The translations under genes and the position numbers were made by a program. Below the pieces are notes generated by a model, which did not search any database, was not told the DNA's origin, and worked only from the letters and a program-made list of their open reading frames with translations. Positions 1 through 5,168 of a stretch of DNA of 6,079 nt are shown in pieces. Positions within the stretch are counted from its first letter, which is position 1, and each line of letters opens with the position of its first letter. This stretch comes from Ruminiclostridium sp. (GTDB taxonomy: Bacteria; Bacillota; Clostridia; Oscillospirales; Oscillospiraceae): the NCBI GenBank assembly GCA_017560855.1, contig JAFZEB010000046.1, positions 1 through 6,079 of the forward strand, in the 5' to 3' direction.

Positions 1-1
1 G

Positions 2-493
2 AAGAAGACCTCCCGCAACGGCTACACCTACTACGGCTGTGAGCGGATCGGCGACAAGCTGGGCCGTGTCTGCGACTTCATGACCTGGGACGTTCCCGTG
101 AAGGACAGCTGCCCCGAGTGCGGCTGGACCATGTTTAAGAAATCCGGCAGAGGGTTCAAGAAGCCCTTCTGCATCAACGAAGCCTGCGCCGCCTTCGTCC
201 CTGAGGAGAAGCGGGGAGGCTTCCGAAAGAAAAAGACCGAGGAGACCGCCGAGGGGGCTGCAGCCGCACCCGCTGAGACCGTCGCCGAGGAGAAGCCCGC
301 CAAGAAGACGGCGGCCAAGAAGACCACCAAGAAGGCAGCGGCCGACGGGGAGGAAAAGCCCAAGAAGACCGCGGCCAAAAAGACCACGAAAAAGGCAGCA
401 GCCGAGGGGGAAGAGAAGCCCAAGAAGACTGCCGCCAAGAAAACCACCGCAAAGAAGACCGCCAAGAAGGCAGAAGGGGAGGAGGAAGCATGA
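2..493 (+). CDS. topA: DNA topoisomerase I, C-terminal part (5' end outside window)
   Basis: This is the last 163 codons of type IA topoisomerase I, which relaxes negatively supercoiled DNA. The frame is open from the window edge, so the catalytic toprim and Tyr domains lie upstream. The visible part starts with a zinc-ribbon remnant: YYGC at fragment residues 10-13, then VCDFMTWD at 23-30, the equivalent of the usual CDFVSWD. A Cys4 finger follows, with C37, C40, C57 and C62 (CPECG, then CINEAC). After PEEKRGG comes a tail of about 95 residues made almost only of Lys, Ala, Thr, Glu and Pro, with 20-21 residue repeats, resembling histone H1-type tails. Such basic tails in bacterial TopA are generally thought to help DNA binding and processivity. 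The stop overlaps the trmFO start as ATGA. Identity is secure from the finger pattern. An ATG at 80 is internal and not a start. Confidence 0.93.
   Translation, partial: KKTSRNGYTYYGCERIGDKLGRVCDFMTWDVPVKDSCPECGWTMFKKSGRGFKKPFCINEACAAFVPEEKRGGFRKKKTEETAEGAAAAPAETVAEEKPAKKTAAKKTTKKAAADGEEKPKKTAAKKTTKKAAAEGEEKPKKTAAKKTTAKKTAKKAEGEEEA
287..478 (+). repeat. Three tandem units coding the Lys/Ala-rich TopA tail
   Basis: Three in-frame copies of a unit reading roughly EEKPKKTAAKKTTKKAAADG are seen. Unit 1 is 287-349 (21 codons, one extra Ala), unit 2 is 350-409 (20 codons) and unit 3 is 410-478 (degenerate, with added AKK blocks). The units differ mostly at third codon positions (AAG/AAA, GCG/GCA/GCC). 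This suggests an older duplication kept for its amino acid composition rather than a fresh slippage product. Unit number may vary between strains. Confidence 0.85.
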
Positions 494-1797
494 GCGAGCG
501 CGTGACCGTCATCGGTGCCGGTCTGGCAGGCTGTGAAGCCGCCTGGCAGCTGGCACAGCGGGGCATTCCTGTGACCCTTCATGAGATGAAGCCCCAGAAG
601 AAGACCCCCGCCCACCACACCGACCTTTTCGGTGAGCTGGTGTGCTCCAACTCCCTTCGGTCCGACCAGCTGGAAAATGCGGTGGGCCTGCTGAAAGAGG
701 AGCTTCGCCGTCTGGGCTCCCTGATCCTCAAGTGCGCCGACGACCACCGGGTGGCCGCAGGCGGGGCCCTGGCGGTGGACCGCCACGCCTTTGCCCAGGC
801 CATCACCGATGCCATTCGGAACCACCCCCTCATTGAGGTGGTGGAGGGGGAAGTCACCGAGATCCCTGCCGAGGGTCAGGTCATCCTGGCCTCCGGCCCC
901 CTGACCTCCGATGCCCTGGCCCAGTCCATCGCCAGCTACTTCCCGGAGAGCGGCTACCTGCATTTCTTTGATGCCGCCGCCCCTCTGGTGACCTTTGACA
1001 GCGTGGACATGGAGAGCGCCTGGTTCGCCTCCCGCTACGACAAGGGCACCCCCGACTACATCAACTGCCCCATGACCCAGGAGGAGTATCTGGACTTCTG
1101 GAAGGAGCTGTGCGCCGCCAAGGAGGCCACCCTCCACGGCTTTGAGGACAAGAAGGTCTTTGACGGCTGCATGCCCGTGGAGGTCATGGCCCGCCGGGGC
1201 GAGCAGACCCTCACCTTCGGCCCCCTGAAGCCCCGAGGCCTCCGGGACCCCAAGACCGGCAAGGAACCCTATGCTGTGGTCCAGCTCCGCCGGGACAACG
1301 ACGAGGGCACCATCTACAATATCGTGGGCTTTCAGACCCACCTGACCTGGCCGGAGCAGAAGCGGGTCTTCTCCATGATCCCCGCCCTGCGCAACGCCGA
1401 GTACCTGCGCTACGGCGTCATGCACCGGAACACCTATCTGGATTCCCCCCGGATGCTGGACCGGTACTACCGGGTGAAGTCCGAGCCCCGCATTATGTTC
1501 GCCGGTCAGATCACCGGCGTGGAGGGCTATGTGGAGTCCACCGCCTCCGGCTGTCTGGCCGCTCTGGAGCTGGCCCGCCGCCTCCAGGGCAAGGCCCCCG
1601 TGGACTTCCCTCAGGAGACCGCCATCGGCGCCCTGGCCCTGTACATCAGCAACCAGTCTGTGGAGAATTTCCAGCCCATGAACGTGAACTTCGGCATCAT
1701 GCCCCCCCTGGGCTACCGGGTGAAGGGCAAGCGGAACAAGAACGCTGAGCTGTCCAAGCGTGGTCTGGAGATCCTGGAACAGTTAGATTTCGCATAA
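490..1797 (+). CDS. trmFO: Methylenetetrahydrofolate-tRNA-(uracil-5-)-methyltransferase TrmFO
   Basis: This cytosolic flavoenzyme makes 5-methyluridine at position 54 of the tRNA T-loop. It uses 5,10-methylenetetrahydrofolate as carbon donor and reduced FAD, unlike the SAM-dependent TrmA of enterobacteria. The 435-residue length is usual for the family. The N-terminal FAD-binding Rossmann motif is VIGAGLAG (residues 7-14). ELVCSNSLRSDQLENA follows, with C52 matching the catalytic Cys53 of the Bacillus subtilis enzyme. FDGCMPVEVMARRG carries C227, the counterpart of the second conserved Cys (226). NTYLDSP and the C-terminal flavin motif FAGQITGVEGYVES (337-350) complete the fold. The ATG overlaps the topA stop by four bases and follows a purine-rich site GGGGAGGAGG at 476-485, so translation is probably coupled to topA. 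All key residues are present and nothing looks broken. Confidence 0.97.
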   Translation: MSERVTVIGAGLAGCEAAWQLAQRGIPVTLHEMKPQKKTPAHHTDLFGELVCSNSLRSDQLENAVGLLKEELRRLGSLILKCADDHRVAAGGALAVDRHAFAQAITDAIRNHPLIEVVEGEVTEIPAEGQVILASGPLTSDALAQSIASYFPESGYLHFFDAAAPLVTFDSVDMESAWFASRYDKGTPDYINCPMTQEEYLDFWKELCAAKEATLHGFEDKKVFDGCMPVEVMARRGEQTLTFGPLKPRGLRDPKTGKEPYAVVQLRRDNDEGTIYNIVGFQTHLTWPEQKRVFSMIPALRNAEYLRYGVMHRNTYLDSPRMLDRYYRVKSEPRIMFAGQITGVEGYVESTASGCLAALELARRLQGKAPVDFPQETAIGALALYISNQSVENFQPMNVNFGIMPPLGYRVKGKRNKNAELSKRGLEILEQLDFA

Positions 1798-1821
1798 ACC
1801 TTACCGGAGAAAGGAATCTCT

Positions 1822-2853
1822 ATGAAAATCATTCTGGACGCCATGGGGGGCGACAACGCCCCCCTGGCCCCTGTTGACGGCGCCATCCAGGCCGCCGAAA
1901 AGCTGGGTGTGGAGGTGGTCCTCACCGGCTCCACCGAGGCCATCCAGTCTGCCCTGGAACAGCTGGGACGCAAGGAACTGCCCCAGGGTGTGAGCCACAT
2001 CCCCACTACCCAGGTCATCACCATGGAGGACAACCCCGCCCGGGCTTTCCGGGACAAGAAGGACTCCTCCATGACCGTGGGCCTGCAGATGCTCAAGGAC
2101 GGTGAGGCCGACGCCTTTGTCTCTGCCGGTTCCACCGGTGCCCTCCTGTCTGCCGCCACCCTGATGGTCAAGCGCATCCGGGGCATCCGCCGGGCCGCCA
2201 TGTGCCCCGTGGTCCCCACCCAGGCCGGGGGCTTCGTCCTCATCGACTGCGGCGCCACTGCCGAGTGTACCCCTGAGTACCTCCTCCAGTACGCCTATAT
2301 GGGCAACTTCTACGCCAAGCGCACCCTGGGCCTGGAAAATCCCCGGGTGGGCATCCTGAACAACGGCGCGGAGGAGAGCAAGGGTCTGGCCCTTCAGCAG
2401 GAGACCTACAAGCTCCTGCAGCAGGCCCATGACGAGGGCCGCCTGAACTTCATCGGCAACGTGGAAGGCCGTGAGGCCATCCTGGGCGGGGTGGACGTGC
2501 TGGTCACCGACGGCTTCACCGGCAACATCTTCATGAAGACCTACGAGGGCGGGCTCATCATGTTCGCCGACTTCATGAAGACCATGTTCAAGTCCAGCCT
2601 GGCCTCCAAACTGGGCTTCCTCACCGTGAAGGACCATGTGGCTGGCTTCAAGAAGGTCTTCAGCCCCGACGAGATCGGCGGCACTGCCCTGGTGGGCATC
2701 TCCAAGCCGGTCATCAAGGCCCATGGCTCCTCCAATGCCTACGCCATCTACAACGCCATCATCCGGGCCAAGGAGATGGCCGAGTCCGACCTGATCGCCG
2801 ATATCACCGCCAACGTGGACCATATGCGTCTGGCTGTGGGCGGCGAGGACTGA
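1822..2853 (+). CDS. plsX: Phosphate acyltransferase PlsX
   Basis: PlsX converts acyl-ACP and inorganic phosphate to acyl-phosphate, the acyl donor that PlsY uses for the first step of phosphatidic acid synthesis. It is a peripheral membrane protein in Firmicutes. At 343 residues it is close to the usual 330-340. Recognisable blocks in order are DAMGGDNAP (6-14), SAGSTGALL (101-109), RGIRRAAM (120-127), IDCGA (141-145), VGILNNGAEESKG (176-188), IGNVEGRE (211-218) and VTDGFTGN (228-235). The start is supported by AGAAAGGAA just upstream (about 1808-1816) with a 5-6 base spacing. It begins 24 bases after trmFO with no visible terminator between them, so it is probably cotranscribed from upstream. 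Its substrate carrier, ACP, is the next gene. No FapR-type regulator gene or FapR box was recognised nearby. Confidence 0.97.
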   Translation: MKIILDAMGGDNAPLAPVDGAIQAAEKLGVEVVLTGSTEAIQSALEQLGRKELPQGVSHIPTTQVITMEDNPARAFRDKKDSSMTVGLQMLKDGEADAFVSAGSTGALLSAATLMVKRIRGIRRAAMCPVVPTQAGGFVLIDCGATAECTPEYLLQYAYMGNFYAKRTLGLENPRVGILNNGAEESKGLALQQETYKLLQQAHDEGRLNFIGNVEGREAILGGVDVLVTDGFTGNIFMKTYEGGLIMFADFMKTMFKSSLASKLGFLTVKDHVAGFKKVFSPDEIGGTALVGISKPVIKAHGSSNAYAIYNAIIRAKEMAESDLIADITANVDHMRLAVGGED

Positions 2854-2887
2854 TTTTTCAAATTTTCTATTGACAGAGGGGAAAAAT
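2853..2887. promoter_or_regulatory. Inverted repeat flanking the acpP -35 box (possible operator)
   Basis: ATTTTTC at 2853-2859 is exactly complementary in reverse to GAAAAAT at 2881-2887, with 21 bases between that contain the -35 hexamer. A regulator bound here would block RNA polymerase. The arms are simple A/T runs, so chance or an UP element are good alternatives. No known lipid-regulator consensus (FapR, FabT) was recognised. Confidence 0.25.
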
Positions 2888-2898
2888 CTCCCTATAGT
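2870..2898 (+). promoter_or_regulatory. Sigma-A-type promoter for acpP
   Basis: A perfect -35 TTGACA (2870-2875) and a near-consensus -10 TATAGT (2893-2898) are separated by 17 bases, the optimal spacing. The region upstream (2853-2869) is a run of A and T inside otherwise GC-rich DNA and could act as an UP-like element. Transcription would begin at about 2904-2906, giving a leader of about 50 bases before acpP. It lies entirely in the plsX-acpP gap and would raise acpP, and partly rnc, above the level set by the upstream operon. Confidence 0.85.
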
Positions 2899-2913
2899 AA
2901 TGATGTTACATGA

Positions 2914-2937
2914 ACGGTCCGTGACCCAAGGACGGAC
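2914..2937 (+). other. Small leader hairpin in the acpP 5' UTR
   Basis: GTCCGT (2917-2922) can pair with ACGGAC (2932-2937) across a 9-base loop. The left arm is also part of ACGG-T-CCGT (2914-2922), so two alternative pairings exist. The structure lies between the inferred start of transcription and the acpP ribosome binding site and leaves that site free. It might stabilise the abundant acpP mRNA. The stem is short, so this is tentative. Confidence 0.35.
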
Positions 2938-2955
2938 GACAAAGGAGCAGTTACT

Positions 2956-3192
2956 ATGATTTTCAATAAGCTGAAGGCACTGATTGCAGAGCAGCTGGGC
3001 GTGGATGCAGAGACCATCACCCTGGAAGCTGCTTTCGTGGAAGACCTGGGCGTTGACTCCCTGGACCTGGTGGAGCTGTCTATGGCTCTGGAGGACGAGT
3101 TCGGCATCGAGGAGATGTCCGAGGAGGATATGGCCAACATCAAGACCGTGGGCGACCTGGTGGAATACCTGGGCAAGCACCTGGACGACTGA
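2956..3192 (+). CDS. acpP: Acyl carrier protein
   Basis: This small acidic cytosolic protein of 78 residues carries growing acyl chains on a 4'-phosphopantetheine arm in type II fatty acid synthesis and donates them to PlsX. The attachment motif is GVDSLDLVEL (32-41), with S35 as the modified serine. The surrounding helix II is acidic and ends MALEDEFGIEE, as is typical. The start follows AAAGGAG (2941-2947) at 8 bases, and the length matches the family. It has its own promoter upstream and a hairpin downstream, consistent with high and partly independent expression. It contains no Cys residue. Confidence 0.97.
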   Translation: MIFNKLKALIAEQLGVDAETITLEAAFVEDLGVDSLDLVELSMALEDEFGIEEMSEEDMANIKTVGDLVEYLGKHLDD

Positions 3193-3203
3193 GAAACACA
3201 CAA

Positions 3204-3231
3204 GTAACCCTCGCCTGCAGGCGAGGGTTGC
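3204..3231 (+). terminator. Palindromic hairpin between acpP and rnc (weak terminator or attenuator)
   Basis: Positions 3206-3229 form a perfect 24-base palindrome, foldable as a 10-bp stem CCCTCGCC/GGCGAGGG plus two outer A-U pairs, with TGCA at the centre. A U-G and a G-C pair can extend it to 3204-3231. The following T-tract is broken (TTGCATTTTG), so termination is likely to be partial. That would fit high acpP output with some read-through to rnc, whose own gap shows no promoter. It could also act as a 3' end stabiliser for acpP mRNA. Confidence 0.65.
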
Positions 3232-3243
3232 ATTTTGAGATAC

Positions 3244-3252
3244 AGAAAGGAG
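3244..3252 (+). promoter_or_regulatory. Ribosome binding site that fixes the rnc start
   Basis: AGAAAGGAG lies 8 bases before the ATG at 3261. A TTG at 3228 in the same frame would add 11 residues, but it sits in the right arm of the hairpin with the hairpin stem immediately upstream, so the ATG at 3261 is chosen. Confidence 0.85.
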
Positions 3253-3260
3253 TGGGGACC

Positions 3261-3944
3261 ATGCACACCCTGGAAGCCAAGATCGGCTATACCTTCCGGG
3301 ACCGTACCCTGCTTGAAAATGCCCTGACCCACAGCTCTTACGCCAACGAGCACCGGGACAAGGGCCTTGCCAGCAACGAGCGGCTGGAATTTTTGGGAGA
3401 CTCCATTCTGGGTCTGGTGGTGGCAGACCACCTGTACCGCACCCGGAAAGACCTGCCTGAGGGTGACCTGACCCGCATCCGTGCGGCCCTGGTCTGCGAG
3501 GCCAGCCTGGTGGAAGTGGCCAAGGTCCTGGACCTGGGCAGCTATCTCCGCCTGGGCAAGGGCGAGGCCGGAGGCGGCGGACGGAACCGTCCCTCCATCC
3601 TGGCAGACGCCGTGGAGGCCATGCTGGCTGCCGTCTACCTGGACGGGGGCATCGGCCAGACCCGTAAGCTCATTCACACCCTGATCCTGGACCAGGAGCA
3701 GGAGCGCATCGGGGCCGGCCGTGACTTCAAGACCGCCCTCCAGGAGCTGGTCCAGCGGGAGAGCGGCCAGGTCCTGTCCTACCGGGTGGTCGGGGAGTCC
3801 GGTCCCGACCACTGCAAGACCTTCGACATGGAGGTTCTCCTCAACGGCAAGGCCATTGGCTCCGGCCAGGGCCGCAGCAAGAAGGAGGCCGAGCAGGCCG
3901 CCGCCAAGGCCGCCGTGCTGGAAATGGAGAAGAAGCATGGATAA
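3261..3944 (+). CDS. rnc: Ribonuclease III
   Basis: This is the double-strand-specific endoribonuclease that matures rRNA precursors and cuts structured mRNAs and antisense pairs; it acts as a homodimer in the cytosol. With the ATG start it has 227 residues, normal for the family. The signature NERLEFLGDSIL (39-50) supplies E40, E43 and D47, and D116 and E119 in ILADAVEAML complete the metal site, matching E. coli E38, E41, D45, D114 and E117. The C-terminal dsRNA-binding domain runs from about 155 to 224, with DFKTALQELVQ, PDHCKTFDMEV and the SKKEAEQAAAKAA helix. No promoter is seen directly before it, so it probably depends on read-through past the hairpin after acpP. Its end overlaps the next start by 8 bases. 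Confidence 0.97.
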   Translation: MHTLEAKIGYTFRDRTLLENALTHSSYANEHRDKGLASNERLEFLGDSILGLVVADHLYRTRKDLPEGDLTRIRAALVCEASLVEVAKVLDLGSYLRLGKGEAGGGGRNRPSILADAVEAMLAAVYLDGGIGQTRKLIHTLILDQEQERIGAGRDFKTALQELVQRESGQVLSYRVVGESGPDHCKTFDMEVLLNGKAIGSGQGRSKKEAEQAAAKAAVLEMEKKHG

Positions 3945-4443
3945 GAAGACCAAGCGCAACATTGCCATCGCCGTGGTGTTTCTGGTGGTCCTGCTGATCG
4001 AACCCTTCTGGCGGCCCCTCATGGCCACCATTCAGGGGGAAGATGCTACCTCCGGTTCCACCCCGGAGGGGGAGTCCATGGTCTGCACCGTGGGGGTCTC
4101 TGTCCAGCCCGCCCTGGACAACATCCACATGATGAAGGAGGAGAGCCTTGCCCTCCTGCCCGAAAACGGCTGGATGCTGGAGCCTGTGGAGATGACCGTC
4201 TCTGAGGGCACCACCTGCCTGGAGGTCCTCCAGTGGGCCTGCCAGGAGGCTGGGATCCCTGTGGTCACCAGCGGCGATCCTCCTTTCGTGGAGTCCATCG
4301 GCGGCCTGAACAACGGGGACGGAGGCGACGTATCCGGCTGGACCTATACCCTCAACGGGGAGCAGCTGATGGTGAGCGCTGCCATTCAGACGGTGGAAGC
4401 CGGGGACGAAGTCATTTTTAGTTTTGCCTGTACGTGGGAGTAA
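3937..4443 (+). CDS. Membrane-anchored DUF4430-type extracytoplasmic protein
   Basis: The 168-residue product has a basic N-terminus (MDKKTKR), one hydrophobic segment at about 8-21 (NIAIAVVFLVVLLI), a Ser/Gly/Glu-rich linker, and a domain from about 48 to 167. The pattern TTCLEVLQWACQEAGIPV, then GGLNNGDGGDVSGWTYTLNG, then VEAGDEVIFSF matches DUF4430, the transcobalamin C-terminal-like fold that I recall from secreted Firmicute proteins. There is no lipobox, so the helix probably stays as an anchor. Cys are at 50, 94, 101 and 165. The ATG lies inside the end of rnc (8-base overlap) after GGAGA (3926-3930), so it is translationally coupled to rnc. Longer in-frame readings start inside rnc and are not used. 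The true ligand and role are unknown. The family call rests on motif resemblance only. Confidence 0.8.
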   Translation: MDKKTKRNIAIAVVFLVVLLIEPFWRPLMATIQGEDATSGSTPEGESMVCTVGVSVQPALDNIHMMKEESLALLPENGWMLEPVEMTVSEGTTCLEVLQWACQEAGIPVVTSGDPPFVESIGGLNNGDGGDVSGWTYTLNGEQLMVSAAIQTVEAGDEVIFSFACTWE

Positions 4444-4460
4444 ACGTTTCGGGTCATCGC

Positions 4461-4577
4461 CCCCTCATCAGTCACGGCTTTGCCGTGCCAGCTTCCCCCC
4501 AGGGGGAAGCCTTGTCTTCGGACAACAGAAGCCTTCTCCCTGGGGAGAAGGTGCCCTCGAAGTGGGCGGATGAGGGG
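4461..4577. repeat. 117-bp hairpin-array repeat with 9-bp terminal inverted repeats (MITE/REP-like)
   Basis: The ends are CCCCTCATC (4461-4469) and GATGAGGGG (4569-4577). Between them lie successive hairpins: CACGGC/GCCGTG with loop TTT (4473-4487), GCTTCCCCC/GGGGGAAGC with a 2-base loop (4491-4510), TTGTC/GACAA closed by a C(TTCG)G tetraloop (4512-4525), and CCTTCTCCC/GGGAGAAGG (4532-4551). The two halves are also rough reverse complements of one another, so the whole can fold as one long imperfect stem. There is no coding capacity and no transposase. Similar hairpin-rich repeats starting CCCCTCATC are, from memory, scattered in Oscillospiraceae genomes. No clear target duplication is seen at the edges. 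Confidence 0.75.
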
Positions 4578-4600
4578 ACCCTGCATAGAAACCAACGTGA

Positions 4601-4637
4601 AAACAGCCCTGACCGATTCATTCGGTCAGGGCTGTTT
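4601..4637. terminator. Bidirectional intrinsic terminator between convergent genes
   Basis: AAACAGCCCTGACCGA (4601-4616) pairs perfectly with its complement at 4622-4637 across a 5-base loop TTCAT, a 16-bp stem with a GC-rich core. On the plus strand it is followed by TTTGTCGTTTT. On the minus strand it ends in a T-run (GTTTTCAC). It lies 6 bases beyond the stop of the minus-strand gene ending at 4644 and beyond the repeat that follows the DUF4430 gene, so it can end transcription from both sides. Confidence 0.92.
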
Positions 4638-4643
4638 GTCGTT

Positions 4644-5150
4644 TTAGGGGTGTTCAAATCTGTCGTACTCATCTTCGGTGATGCTGAACTGGAAGGCGGC
4701 GCTTTCGCCTGCAATGCGGAGGGAGAAGGTGCCGTTCACGTCGTCCAGACGGAAGGAATAGAAGGGATCCTCCTGGTTGAAGGGGATGACCCCCACGATC
4801 TCGTCATCCAGCACCAGGCAGGCCTTGAAGTTGCCCTCGGTGACCGTCAGGGCGGTGAGATCCAGGGTGATGTCGGACTTTCCCAGGAAGTTGGTCCACA
4901 GCACATCATAGACCCCGCTGAAGCCGTCGGAGGAGATGGTGATGCCGCTGCCAATCAGGTCCTTTTTGATGGTGATGCCGCCGGTCATGCCCATGTCACC
5001 GGCGATGATGTCAAAGTCGTTGATGACCTGGAGGTTATGTTTGTCCGGGCCGTTGGTGTCCTGGATGGGATCCGGGGCGGTGCCGAAGATCCAGAAGAGA
5101 CCCACCACCAGCATGAGGATGGCAACCAGGCATAAGAAAAGTTTTTTCAT
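4644..5150 (-). CDS. Unknown membrane-anchored or secreted protein, probably beta-rich
   Basis: I do not recognise a named family. The 168-residue product starts MKKLFLCLVAILMLVVGLFWIFG, a basic start and a long hydrophobic segment (about 4-23), without a convincing signal peptidase or lipobox site, so it is likely anchored outside the membrane. The rest is acidic, with alternating hydrophobic residues (GGITIKKDLIGSGITISSDGFSGVYDVLW; ITLDLTALTVTEGNFKACLVLDDEIVGVIPF; GTFSLRIAGESAAFQFSITEDEYDRF) that suggests a beta-sandwich. C111 is the only Cys outside the N-terminal helix. On its strand AAAGG (complement of 5161-5165) lies 10 bases before the ATG, and the preceding gene ends 18 bases upstream, so the two form an operon. 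A strong terminator follows directly. Confidence 0.85.
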   Translation of the reverse strand: MKKLFLCLVAILMLVVGLFWIFGTAPDPIQDTNGPDKHNLQVINDFDIIAGDMGMTGGITIKKDLIGSGITISSDGFSGVYDVLWTNFLGKSDITLDLTALTVTEGNFKACLVLDDEIVGVIPFNQEDPFYSFRLDDVNGTFSLRIAGESAAFQFSITEDEYDRFEHP

Positions 5151-5168
5151 AATAATCCAACCTTTCCA

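Noticed and set aside
31..1425. Long antisense open frame opposite topA and trmFO (464 codons)
   Set aside because: It mirrors GC-rich codon structure of two certain genes, has a low-complexity Gly/Val/Ala composition, and no recognisable domain or ribosome binding site.
1801..3201. Long antisense open frame opposite plsX and acpP (466 codons)
   Set aside because: It is a shadow of secure genes, rich in His/Gly/Leu, and crosses the acpP promoter region without any motif of its own.
3228..3260. Upstream TTG start for rnc
   Set aside because: The TTG sits in the arm of the hairpin and has a poor ribosome site, whereas the ATG at 3261 has AGAAAGGAG at ideal spacing and gives the usual RNase III N-terminus.
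3721..3936. In-frame 5' extension of the DUF4430 gene within rnc
   Set aside because: The extension reads as Arg/Pro/Ser-rich out-of-frame rnc sequence; the ATG at 3937 opens directly into a membrane segment and has its own ribosome site.
2892..4031. Antisense open frame opposite acpP and rnc (379 codons)
   Set aside because: It covers two certain genes with full catalytic motifs on the plus strand and shows no family features.
4461..4577. CRISPR array
   Set aside because: The repeats are inverted hairpins of differing sequence, with no regularly spaced direct repeats and no cas genes.
4434..5135. Plus-strand open frame through the repeat and opposite the first minus-strand gene (233 codons)
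   Set aside because: It would translate the hairpin array and the terminator, and the opposite strand has a better start, export signal and ribosome binding site.
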